A stretch of 11,724 nt of DNA, taken from Chitinophagales bacterium (GTDB lineage: Bacteria; Bacteroidota; Bacteroidia; Chitinophagales; Saprospiraceae). The stretch's first letter is position 1. Each line of letters starts with the position of its first letter. Position numbers and translations under genes: made by a program. The DNA lies in assembly GCA_013297575.1 (NCBI GenBank), contig JAAFHO010000115.1, positions 1 to 11,724 of the forward strand, written 5' to 3'. Shown in pieces: positions 1 through 7,109 of this stretch. Under the pieces are notes generated by a model. It saw only the letters and a program-made list of their open reading frames with translations. It was not told the origin of the DNA and made no database searches.

Positions 1-1682
1 GCCAAGGCAGGATCAGCACTGGCGTAATAGTCTTGTAGTAGTTTTTCCGTTTTTTGTTTTGCCCAAAGTTTTGGCAAGAAATGATATTTTTGGCTATCTG
101 TTTCCACCAATGGCATAGGGTAATTATAGGAAACTGGGCTACCAAATGCTTCACCATCAAATTTCACCTCAGTCATACCGGGTGTTTCGTACCTGCCCAC
201 AACCAGCATTTGAACGCCTTTGAATAAATTAGGCAATGGATTGGGGTACGTTTCTGTCACCAATGCTGGCGTAAATGCCATGGTGGTATTTAACAACACA
301 GGGTTCCGAAGTGTGAGATAAAATTCGGTGACGGTGGCTTGTAACTCATTATTGGCGACGAATGTAGCAATACCTTGGTTTTTATTTGATAGTAGGGTCA
401 ATAGTTGTTCATTAACATAATCTCCGATTCCAAAACAGAAAATACTGGCTTTTACTTCATTAAAAGCAATTTTGTCCTGTACAAAGCTAAGTATTTCCGG
501 AGTACTCGTAATACCTGCTGTGGCTTCACCATCGGTTAAAAAAATGATCACATTATAGGTATCGCCCAAATCATTGGCAAATTGTGGAATGGCTTGACCA
601 AACGCACCAGATATATTAGTAGATCCTCTAGCGTACAAAGATTCAATAAAATTAAGCGCACTGGTAAGGTTTGTAGCGGTGAGCGGGACATGGTCTGGCC
701 TAAAAGAATGAATCTCGTCGTCAAATTCTACAATATTGAACTTGTCGCCCTCATTGAGGTTTTGCATGATAAATTTAGCAGCATCTTTTGCTTGTTGCAT
801 TTTGCTGCCGTCCATACTACCACTTCTATCAATAATTAAAGTAAATACCTTATCAATGACATCAGCATTGGGATTTGGAGCAGGTTCGGCAATAAAAGCG
901 CAAAAGCCTTTTCCGTAGTCATCACAGACAATGGAGTCTTGAAAATAATTAGAAAAAGCAAACAAACCTAGGTCACTTGCACTGAGTTCATATTGTATTT
1001 TGTAGTTTTTATTGGCCGGAGCAGCACTTAAAGATTCCACCACAAGGCCATTATAGGCCGAAGTAGTAATCAGTGCTGCTGGAAATTCAGGCATGGCCAA
1101 AGTAGTAATCAACCTCGAACTATACAGTTCGAAACTAATACTTTGAAGATCGAGGGGAGTGGTTTGTATCAATGCATAATTGTTCGGATAATTATAACTG
1201 ACTACACCAAATCTGTAGGGCAGTAATTCAACATAAGTCAACCGCACGGCAATCATTTTTCCGGCTTGAACTTCATCCTTGATACTAAAATATAAGGGAA
1301 ATAATCCAAGATAGTTTTGCAAATCAGCATTAAGAGTGCCTCCACCTTGACCTCCACCGCCGGGCAAAGAAGTGTCTTGTGGTGCCGATTGAAAATCAGC
1401 GTTGTACCAAATTGAATCCAATTGCCAACTCAGTGCCGTAGCACTAGCACCAGCAGGCATCGGAAATCCATACTTAAAAGCGGTATTTAGGTCGGTTTGA
1501 TTGCGAAACCACTGGGTGCTGGTCGTAATAGCGATTTGGTTTTCTACCCGTACCGATACTTCGGACCGGACGAGTGTAAAATATTTGGCCTCATCGGCAT
1601 TGACAATAGCTACACCATTGGCCAATAGGCTACCAATAGTGGAAAAAAACAAAAAGAGTTGAAGAAAAAGGGGGCGTAACAT
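1..1682 (-). CDS. Exported VIT + VWA domain protein (3' end outside window)
   Basis: An open frame of 560 codons starts at the ATG ending at 1682 and runs off the left edge without a stop, so the C-terminus is missing. Residues 1-22 (MLRPLFLQLFLFFSTIG...) form a signal peptide. Residues of about 30-160 look like a vault/inter-alpha-trypsin (VIT) domain, with the typical pattern 'WFRNQ...KYGFPMPAGA' and a Gly-rich insertion at about 105-114. A von Willebrand A domain starts near residue 280: the metal-ion site is D285-R-S-G-S (DxSxS), with T355 in GSTNI and D384 in LTDGE as the other MIDAS residues. VIT-VWA proteins are usually exported binding or adhesion proteins resembling inter-alpha-trypsin inhibitor heavy chains; ligand unknown. 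The complete MIDAS suggests metal-dependent ligand binding. It is transcribed away from the bestrophin gene and has its own promoter motif 49 bases upstream of the start. Any C-terminal sorting signal cannot be seen. Confidence 0.88.
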   Translation of the reverse strand, partial: MLRPLFLQLFLFFSTIGSLLANGVAIVNADEAKYFTLVRSEVSVRVENQIAITTSTQWFRNQTDLNTAFKYGFPMPAGASATALSWQLDSIWYNADFQSAPQDTSLPGGGGQGGGTLNADLQNYLGLFPLYFSIKDEVQAGKMIAVRLTYVELLPYRFGVVSYNYPNNYALIQTTPLDLQSISFELYSSRLITTLAMPEFPAALITTSAYNGLVVESLSAAPANKNYKIQYELSASDLGLFAFSNYFQDSIVCDDYGKGFCAFIAEPAPNPNADVIDKVFTLIIDRSGSMDGSKMQQAKDAAKFIMQNLNEGDKFNIVEFDDEIHSFRPDHVPLTATNLTSALNFIESLYARGSTNISGAFGQAIPQFANDLGDTYNVIIFLTDGEATAGITSTPEILSFVQDKIAFNEVKASIFCFGIGDYVNEQLLTLLSNKNQGIATFVANNELQATVTEFYLTLRNPVLLNTTMAFTPALVTETYPNPLPNLFKGVQMLVVGRYETPGMTEVKFDGEAFGSPVSYNYPMPLVETDSQKYHFLPKLWAKQKTEKLLQDYYASADPAL

Positions 1683-1730
1683 AAATTCAAAAGGTTTAAT
1701 TAGAAGACATCATTATCTTCTAGGCAGAGG

Positions 1731-1762
1731 CAAAGGTATGGGCGGTTTAATATGGAGCGCAA
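1731..1762 (-). promoter_or_regulatory. Bacteroidota-type promoter for the VIT-VWA gene
   Basis: On the minus strand, bases 1738-1731 read TACCTTTG, an exact match to the -7 consensus TAnnTTTG. A TTG at 1762-1760 lies 21 bases upstream, about where the -33 TTTG element belongs. Transcription would begin near 1725, giving a leader of roughly 40 bases before the ATG. The assignment rests on motif and position only. Confidence 0.5.
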
Positions 1763-1887
1763 GCCTTAAAATATGTTATGACAAAAACTGGCAAATTATA
1801 CAATAAAATGTCGTTTATTAGCAAAAATCCAGCAGCAAAACCTGGTCTTACTAAATTAATCCGAGCATAATTTTATCGTTATCAAAA

Positions 1888-1907
1888 GACGAAAATATAT
1901 TTTTGTC
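1888..1907. promoter_or_regulatory. 20-bp near-perfect palindrome, operator candidate
   Basis: The sequence GACGAAAATATATTTTTGTC equals its own reverse complement except for one mismatched pair (position 4 with 17). It lies in the 317-base divergent region 1683-1999 and overlaps a TATTTTTG promoter motif at 1898-1905. A dimeric regulator could bind here, but the core is only A and T, which makes partial symmetry easier to get by chance. Apart from the promoter motifs, nothing else was seen in this intergenic region. Confidence 0.35.
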
Positions 1908-1943
1908 GATTATTACTAAGATCACAGATATATTTTATTTTTG
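1898..1943 (+). promoter_or_regulatory. Two candidate -7 promoter elements upstream of the bestrophin gene
   Basis: TATTTTTG occurs twice on the plus strand, at 1898-1905 and 1936-1943, both exact matches to TAnnTTTG. The second would give a start near 1950 and a leader of about 50 bases. Neither has a clear TTTG at the ideal -33 distance, so which is used (or both) is uncertain. Confidence 0.4.
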
Positions 1944-1999
1944 CACCGCTTAGGAAGCGAGTAAGTTTTTCTAAGATTGATAAAAAATAACCCGCATCC

Positions 2000-3037
2000 A
2001 TGGTAATAAGAAAAAAATACAGTCTAAAAAACGTGCTCCAATTTACAGGAGGACACCTAGTTTGGTTAACTGTTTGGGCCAGTGTCGCCGTATGTACTTA
2101 TCATTTTGGTCAATTGCGTTGGTTATCTATTCCTTGGTTACCCCTTTCGGTGATTGGTACTGCGGTAGCATTTTATGTAGGTTTTAAAAACAATTCTGCT
2201 TACGATCGAATGTGGGAAGCCCGCAAAATTTGGGGTGCCATTACGAATAGTAGCCGCGCCTGGGGCAGTTATACCAGATCATTTGTAAGCAATCAGTTTG
2301 CAAGCACCAAGGAATCATCTGATGGATTAAAGGCAATACACCAGCGGCTGATTTATCGCCATATTGCTTGGCTTTATACCTTACGCGATCAACTTTTGGT
2401 GCCTCAACCGTGGGAGCACATTAACCAAAAAGGGCATATTGGTAACAAGGCCCAGGTTTATATCAGCAATTTTGGTGTTGGCTTAGTGCGTGATGAGGTA
2501 AATAATATCAATGTATCTGATTTTTTATCCGAAGAAGAATCGGAAAAAATATCTCACTTCACTAATCCAGCAGCACAACTCATTGATTTTCAATCACAAG
2601 ACTTACAAAAACTGCGCGAACTGGATTTGATTGAAGATTTTAGACACATGGAATTACAACGTATTTTGGCCGATTTCTATAACCATCAAGGCATGGTAGA
2701 GCGGATCAAAAAGTTTCCACTTCCGCGTCAATATGGCAATATGAGTTTTATTTTTATTGGCATATTTATTTTTTTGTTGCCCTTTGGCATGATTTCGGAG
2801 TTCACTAAATTGGGTGATTATGGTATATGGCTGACGATCCCTTTTACCATTTTAGTGGGTTGGATTTATGTAGTCATGGAATTAGTAGGTGATTATACCG
2901 AGAATCCATTTCAAGGTATGGGCAATGATATTCCAATGTTGTCCATTTGCCGAAATATAGAAATTGACCTTCGAGAAATGTTGGGCGAAACCAATTTGCC
3001 AAAACCAATTCTTGCAAAAGATGGAATACTAATGTAA
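2000..3037 (+). CDS. Bestrophin-family anion channel (UPF0187/YneE-like)
   Basis: The 345-residue product is a member of the bestrophin family of membrane channels; bacterial members form pentameric ion channels in the inner membrane. The sequence shows hydrophobic segments at about 18-36 and 45-62, the family signature NNSAYDRMWEARKIWGA at about 64-80, a second hydrophobic pair in the C-terminal half (MSFIFIGIFIFLLPFG and the following IWLTIPFTILVGW), and the conserved tail 'ENPF...NDIPM' with 'CRNIEIDLREMLGE' at about 300-331. The length is slightly above that of typical bacterial members (about 300). The start is firm, because an in-frame TAA lies at 1988-1990 and this is the first ATG after it. 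No Shine-Dalgarno sequence is visible, as is normal in Bacteroidota. The next membrane-protein gene follows after 36 bases and may be co-transcribed. The ion transported cannot be read from sequence; both anion- and cation-selective bacterial bestrophins exist. Confidence 0.9.
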   Translation: MVIRKKYSLKNVLQFTGGHLVWLTVWASVAVCTYHFGQLRWLSIPWLPLSVIGTAVAFYVGFKNNSAYDRMWEARKIWGAITNSSRAWGSYTRSFVSNQFASTKESSDGLKAIHQRLIYRHIAWLYTLRDQLLVPQPWEHINQKGHIGNKAQVYISNFGVGLVRDEVNNINVSDFLSEEESEKISHFTNPAAQLIDFQSQDLQKLRELDLIEDFRHMELQRILADFYNHQGMVERIKKFPLPRQYGNMSFIFIGIFIFLLPFGMISEFTKLGDYGIWLTIPFTILVGWIYVVMELVGDYTENPFQGMGNDIPMLSICRNIEIDLREMLGETNLPKPILAKDGILM

Positions 3038-3073
3038 TGTAAAACATCTATAAAAGCAATAAACAATATTCGT

Positions 3074-3478
3074 ATGTCAACCTATATCAAACAATTAACC
3101 AATCAATTAGCCGCCCATCCCAAACGGCTTTTTCTCATCGACGGCTTAGGAGCATTTTTGACGGCTTTTATGTTAAGTGTAGTACTGTCCAATTTTGAAT
3201 CTAATTTCGGGATGCCGCTAAAAACGCTGTATTTTTTATCTTTTTTGGCGGGTTTTTTCTGTATATATTCGTTTTGCTGCTATTTTTTTGTATCTAGTAA
3301 TTGGCGTCCTTTTCTCAAGGCAATTGCGGTAGCAAATACGTTATATTGCTGCCTTACGCTCGGACTGGTATTTTACTATTACCAAAATCTGACTTTGCTA
3401 GGTATGGTTTATTTTTTGGGTGAAATAGGGATTGTGATGGGTTTGGTGGTGGTGGAATTGATATGCTGCAAAAATTAG
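3074..3478 (+). CDS. Small four-helix integral membrane protein, function unknown
   Basis: The 134-residue product is almost entirely hydrophobic, with four predicted membrane helices at about 19-42, 50-72, 81-104 and 108-131. The N-terminal 'KRLFLIDGLGAFLTAFML' and the mid-protein 'LKAIAVANTLYCCLTLGLVFYYY' resemble small uncharacterised membrane proteins that I recall from many Bacteroidota genomes. It has several cysteines (a CC pair near 68-69, another near 92-93 and one at 131-132) but no CxxC motif. The ATG is preceded by the 36-base gap after the bestrophin gene, so the two probably share a transcript. No reaction or partner can be assigned. Confidence 0.75.
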   Translation: MSTYIKQLTNQLAAHPKRLFLIDGLGAFLTAFMLSVVLSNFESNFGMPLKTLYFLSFLAGFFCIYSFCCYFFVSSNWRPFLKAIAVANTLYCCLTLGLVFYYYQNLTLLGMVYFLGEIGIVMGLVVVELICCKN

Positions 3479-3549
3479 ATCTCTGCCTAGGTTACTGATG
3501 ATCAATCAATTTTCTCAATGGGTAAGTTGGTAGCAAATTTTTACAAAAA

Positions 3550-4071
3550 TTGAATACAACGATTTATATATGGTCAATTACTCTAGTGGTAATACTTTTT
3601 TCTTGCGACCGCATTACAAGAAAAAGACAGCAGGTAGTTGGTGAAGCAATAGAAAAAATTAGTGAAAAAAAAGACGAAGCTGTCGATGAGGTAATCCCGA
3701 CTTTTGACAGTTATAAACCCGACACTAAATTTAATAAAAAAAGATTTAGAGCATTCTTTGGCTTTGACCCGACACCTGATGTAAATCGTATTTATTGTTT
3801 TGGCGATCAAATTGGAATAGATTCAAAATTTATGTTTTCATTTCAATGCAGCACTTCAACAAAAACTAGAATTGTAGCACATTTAGACTTAACAAAGTCT
3901 GAAATACCCGATAATTCCAGTAGCGGTCTTTGGCAAAAATTTGATTGGTGGGACAGTCTAAAAATCGTTACAATTAACCCTTATTGGAGCAAAACAGAAC
4001 ACGAGCATTATAGATATTTATGGTTTGATAGCACGAAGCAAATGCTTTATTTTATAGACTTTGACTTGTAA
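3550..4071 (+). CDS. Small lipoprotein, function unknown (TTG start)
   Basis: The 173-residue product begins with a lipoprotein signal peptide, MNTTIYIWSITLVVILFSC, with the lipidated Cys at residue 19. The TTG start is chosen because an in-frame TAA lies 24 bases upstream (3523-3525), the next in-frame ATG is only near 3830, and starting there would remove the lipobox. A charged, probably helical linker follows (about 21-50, rich in K and E), then a mature domain with many aromatic residues, such as 'FFGFDPTPDVNRIYCFGDQIG' and the C-terminal 'YLWFDSTKQMLYFIDFDL'. Similar small lipoproteins occur in Bacteroidota without known function. It is the third plus-strand gene in a row, 71 bases after the previous one. 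The hydrophobic N-terminus and lipobox support it as a real gene despite the unusual start. Confidence 0.7.
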   Translation: MNTTIYIWSITLVVILFSCDRITRKRQQVVGEAIEKISEKKDEAVDEVIPTFDSYKPDTKFNKKRFRAFFGFDPTPDVNRIYCFGDQIGIDSKFMFSFQCSTSTKTRIVAHLDLTKSEIPDNSSSGLWQKFDWWDSLKIVTINPYWSKTEHEHYRYLWFDSTKQMLYFIDFDL

Positions 4072-4225
4072 CTTACTTTAGATATTACATTCATTTTTAC
4101 CTTTTTAATTGTATAAAGATAGTAACTTTACTGCTTCATTTACTGTTTTGCTCAATGTCTCACAGGTAAAGTGTACGACAGTACGAGGAATATTATGCAC
4201 CACAAAAGCAATCAGAAATAATAAT

Positions 4226-4843
4226 ATGCTAAAAAAACACCTCACACTCATCGGCATCTCCACATCATTACTACTCTTATTCATATCCACATCTTATTAT
4301 CCCGGCGGTTCGCAGCAGGATAAAAACACCATTGGATACGATATGAAAAACAACTATCTCTGCAATTTATTTAACGAAAAAGCAGTAAACGGCATGGCCA
4401 ATCCGTCGAGGCCGTGGGCGGTATTGGGAATGCTTGTGCTTTGTGTCAGTTTCGCCGCATTTTTTATCCGGTTTTCAAAAAAAATCCCCTCCAGATCATC
4501 TGCTAATATCATTAAATATACAGGCATCAGTGCTATGTTTTTTGCTTTTTTAGTCACCACTGCGTACCACGATATAATGACCACCATTGCAAGTATATTT
4601 TATTTGCTTGCAATTTTTTACATATCTGTTCATGTTTTTATGTCAAAACTATTTTGGCTCAAGATATTGAGTATTGCCTGTCTGTTGACTTTGTATATTA
4701 ACAATTACATCTATTACTCAGGCTACGGATTGGATATATTACCTGTCATGCAAAAGATCAGTTTAGGGCTTAATTTAACCTGGATTATGGGGTTAGAATA
4801 TTTTACTCAAGCGGAAGATTTCGTCAACGGCGACCACCAATAA
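4226..4843 (+). CDS. Six-helix membrane protein, DUF998-like
   Basis: The product is 205 residues from the ATG at 4226. The open frame extends back to a TTG at 4109, but that extension (39 polar residues) is not membrane-like, while MLKKHLTLIGISTSLLLLF starts directly with the first helix. Six hydrophobic segments are visible: about 5-25, 63-83, 96-116, 121-140, 143-166 and 177-195. After the first helix comes 'YYPGGSQQDKNTIGYD', then 'NNYLCNLFNEKAVNG' and 'NPSRPWA', a pattern I associate with the DUF998 group of uncharacterised membrane proteins. The match is from memory and moderate. The 154-base gap upstream (4072-4225) holds no clear TAnnTTTG element. Function unknown. Confidence 0.65.
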   Translation: MLKKHLTLIGISTSLLLLFISTSYYPGGSQQDKNTIGYDMKNNYLCNLFNEKAVNGMANPSRPWAVLGMLVLCVSFAAFFIRFSKKIPSRSSANIIKYTGISAMFFAFLVTTAYHDIMTTIASIFYLLAIFYISVHVFMSKLFWLKILSIACLLTLYINNYIYYSGYGLDILPVMQKISLGLNLTWIMGLEYFTQAEDFVNGDHQ

Positions 4844-4901
4844 TAGTGACGTAAGTGCTTCATCGAAATTAGTATAGCCTATGAAATAACCCAACCACAT
4901 A

Positions 4902-4951
4902 CAAAAACAGCCCGCACCCAAATCCTACAAAAAAGATTCAAGTGCGGGCTG
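4902..4951 (-). terminator. Intrinsic terminator of the tyrosinase operon
   Basis: CAGCCCGCAC (4908-4917) and GTGCGGGCTG (4942-4951) form a perfect 10-bp GC-rich stem around a 24-base loop. Read on the minus strand, the stem is followed by TTTTTGT (4907-4901). It lies just beyond the tyrosinase stop codon at 4973-4975. The plus strand has no T-run after the stem, so it does not serve the upstream plus-strand gene. The loop is long for an intrinsic terminator, but a short AATC/GATT inner pairing could shorten it. Confidence 0.75.
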
Positions 4952-4972
4952 CATCATCCTAAAAATCAACCA

Positions 4973-6598
4973 TTAGAACATCTCTACCCGATGTTGGACA
5001 CCCGCAGAAACGCCTCTGGCACTAGCCGTTAAATTTTCATTTACCGGACGGCGTTTGATTTCAACTTCTACATTAAAATCTTCAGCAGTCAAGTCCATAC
5101 CTCGCTTACCCGTATCTTCGGGCATAGGCATTGAAAAAAATGCAGATGCCTCCAAATGGGTCTGGCAATTGGCACAATATTTTGTATTCCAACGACTTAA
5201 CACCGCCTCCGTACCCAAACATTGCCTTTTTCCGTCAATCGTAGCAAACGCGGAAATCAAGAAAGAACCTCTAATCGGCCCACGGTTGATATTGGATACT
5301 TTGATCGTTTTTGTAGGGCGCACCGGTTCCTCTATGGCCAGCGACCTTGATTGCACCGTATCTTCCAACGATCCTGGGCCATAAGTATAACCCAATTGCT
5401 TTTCAATATTGACGCAATCATTGGAAGTAAATGTACGCTGCTCTTTACCCTCCAATTGGAAAGGATTGAGTGGTGAATCCATCGTTAACCAACTATTAGG
5501 TATCATACCCGGCGTTGGGCCTTGGCTATCGACGGTATTGGTTCCAGGGTATTCTGGAATAATTTCCAAGGCATCGGTTTGGCCATTTTTTTTCTGCCAT
5601 AGCCAAAATACACGATCAATAAAGCAATGGTGAAAGAAAAAAATAGGATCTAAACCAGCAGTATCGTTCTCGCCCATATCGCCATTGGCGCCATCAATAG
5701 GTGAAAAATCGCCTGCATTTGGCCCTGTAGGCACCTCATATCCTCCTACAGAAAGGTGTATGCTATTGTGCGGGGACTCTAGGGGTACTACTGGTTTAAA
5801 ATTCGGATCAGGATTGGGTATCCCTTTTGCTTGGTTGTTCCATTCCGCCGCCGAAGTTGTGTTGGAAAACACCGTGTAATTCGGCGCGTCCAAGCAATCC
5901 TTAAATTTCTGTGCGACACCGGTTGGAATAACTTTTTTATCAACTACAATCGAAGTATTGAGCCAATTGGTTACATTTTGATTGAGAAATCTTACATTTT
6001 GCTTGTAATCTTTAAATTGATTGTTATGCGCTGTGGTAGCAGCACGATCCGCTTCAGTACCCACCAAACCCGACAATGGATAGCGCACTGTTTCGTAACC
6101 ATAAGGTTTTGAATAGTTGGGGTTATCATTGTTAATATTGTCAATGATGTTTTTAGGAAACACAAAAGAGCGCAACGGATTGGTTATTTGTTCGCCATCT
6201 AATTCAAAATACTCATCGGTTAATGCCCATGGAATACCATAATTTATCGAGTCATCGGAGGTTTCATCCCAAAATGGGAGCATTACATCAGCACAACCTT
6301 CGATACTTTGGAGCGCTTGCTCTAACTTGAACAAATAAACGCGGTGCCAAGTAGGAAACAAAACATTGCCGTGGTTGCAATAACCACCCCAGTAAGCACT
6401 GCTGCCCCAACCTGCGCCCCTAAACGGTTCGCCGTGAAAACCACCTAATTTGAAAAATGAATTAGGATCATCCGGCGGCAATGCTTTGATGCCTTTCCAA
6501 GCACGCATAAGGTCTTCTAATGGTTTTTTATTGCCGTTTTTGTAATCGTCTTGCAATTCAGTGATTGCTCGGCGAACCCTAAGATTTGTTGTAGCCAT
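4973..6598 (-). CDS. Tyrosinase, fungal-type, with C-terminal CxxC domain
   Basis: Type-3 copper oxidase expected to hydroxylate monophenols and oxidise diphenols to quinones. All copper ligands are present: CuA H55, H76 and H85 (in GFHGE, YCNHGN and FPTWHR), and CuB H277, H281 (PHNSIH) and the H323-H324 pair in DPIFFFHHCFIDR. C74-N-H76 matches the Cys-X-His that forms a thioether bridge in Neurospora tyrosinase. N278, next to the first CuB His, and E274 fit the Asn/Glu pair linked to monophenolase activity. The catalytic domain runs from the N-terminal VRR (residues 8-10) to the Y404-T-Y406 motif. A beta-rich C-terminal domain follows (about 430-541), containing C475-A-N-C478; in Aspergillus oryzae tyrosinase a CxxC in the equivalent region assists copper uptake. 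At 541 residues it is near the length of fungal proenzymes and far longer than Streptomyces MelC2. No signal peptide is visible. The ATG overlaps the upstream gene by 20 nt. Confidence 0.93.
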   Translation of the reverse strand: MATTNLRVRRAITELQDDYKNGNKKPLEDLMRAWKGIKALPPDDPNSFFKLGGFHGEPFRGAGWGSSAYWGGYCNHGNVLFPTWHRVYLFKLEQALQSIEGCADVMLPFWDETSDDSINYGIPWALTDEYFELDGEQITNPLRSFVFPKNIIDNINNDNPNYSKPYGYETVRYPLSGLVGTEADRAATTAHNNQFKDYKQNVRFLNQNVTNWLNTSIVVDKKVIPTGVAQKFKDCLDAPNYTVFSNTTSAAEWNNQAKGIPNPDPNFKPVVPLESPHNSIHLSVGGYEVPTGPNAGDFSPIDGANGDMGENDTAGLDPIFFFHHCFIDRVFWLWQKKNGQTDALEIIPEYPGTNTVDSQGPTPGMIPNSWLTMDSPLNPFQLEGKEQRTFTSNDCVNIEKQLGYTYGPGSLEDTVQSRSLAIEEPVRPTKTIKVSNINRGPIRGSFLISAFATIDGKRQCLGTEAVLSRWNTKYCANCQTHLEASAFFSMPMPEDTGKRGMDLTAEDFNVEVEIKRRPVNENLTASARGVSAGVQHRVEMF

Positions 6599-7100
6599 GG
6601 CTAAATTGTAATTTATTAGATAATCTATTTATTGAATAAAAATTGAAGTTAAAATTGTTCCACAAGGAGCCTGAAAGGATCAATACCATTCCGGTGTAAA
6701 GCAATACCTCAGTGTTGGAGAACCATATGCGCTCCACCAAGAAGAAGAACACTCCGAGTAAACTGAGTAAAAAAGGCCCGTAACCTTTTTGTGGCACTTT
6801 TTTAAACAACAACCACAAGTGCAAGCCCAAAAAAGTTAATAAAACAGGGTATAACCAACCCATATAAGGGACTTTGGCCAATCCCAAACTGCCAAACATG
6901 CTCATATAAGCAGCCCAACAAATAGGGCATTTGGGAAAAAACGCAACCAATATGCTAATGAACAACGAAGGAATGGTGCGCACTGTTTGCTTGGCAGGTG
7001 TCTCCTCTTTATGGAGTAATACCTCTTCAGCGATAACAGGTGGCTGTACTGCTGCCTTTTGGCAACAACAGCAGGTGGGTTCTGATGTGATCGTACTCAT
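6579..7100 (-). CDS. Four-helix membrane protein with Cys4 and CPIC motifs, putative copper-delivery partner of tyrosinase
   Basis: The 173-residue product starts with a soluble N-terminal tail bearing four consecutive cysteines (C10-C13), followed by a charged linker to about residue 40. Four hydrophobic segments follow, at about 43-69, 79-99, 108-124 and 132-146. The first contains FFPKC58-P-I-C61-WAAY, a CPxC motif of the type used for soft-metal binding in metal transporters and MerC/MerT-like proteins. Its stop lies inside the tyrosinase gene (20-nt overlap), which suggests translational coupling, and only 9 bases separate it from the gene upstream. A metal-handling role is therefore likely, most simply bringing Cu to the apo-tyrosinase, but this is inference. 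Alternatives are an orphan small membrane protein or a MerC-like transporter of another metal. It is not related to the known Streptomyces caddie protein MelC1, which is a secreted soluble protein. Confidence 0.8.
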   Translation of the reverse strand: MSTITSEPTCCCCQKAAVQPPVIAEEVLLHKEETPAKQTVRTIPSLFISILVAFFPKCPICWAAYMSMFGSLGLAKVPYMGWLYPVLLTFLGLHLWLLFKKVPQKGYGPFLLSLLGVFFFLVERIWFSNTEVLLYTGMVLILSGSLWNNFNFNFYSINRLSNKLQFSHGYNKS

Positions 7101-7109
7101 GCTATATTA

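Noticed and set aside
4173..4186. Direct repeat GTACGA-CA-GTACGA upstream of the DUF998-like gene
   Set aside because: Two copies of six bases with no symmetry, no nearby promoter motif and no further copies seen; chance is the simplest explanation.
4109..4225. N-terminal extension of the DUF998-like membrane protein from a TTG at 4109
   Set aside because: The 39 extra residues are polar and unlike the family's N-terminus, and an ATG at 4226 opens directly into the first membrane helix.
5055..6112. Several plus-strand open frames inside the tyrosinase gene
   Set aside because: They lie antisense to a well-supported gene, carry no recognisable motifs and have no promoter motif; they are shadows of its codon usage.
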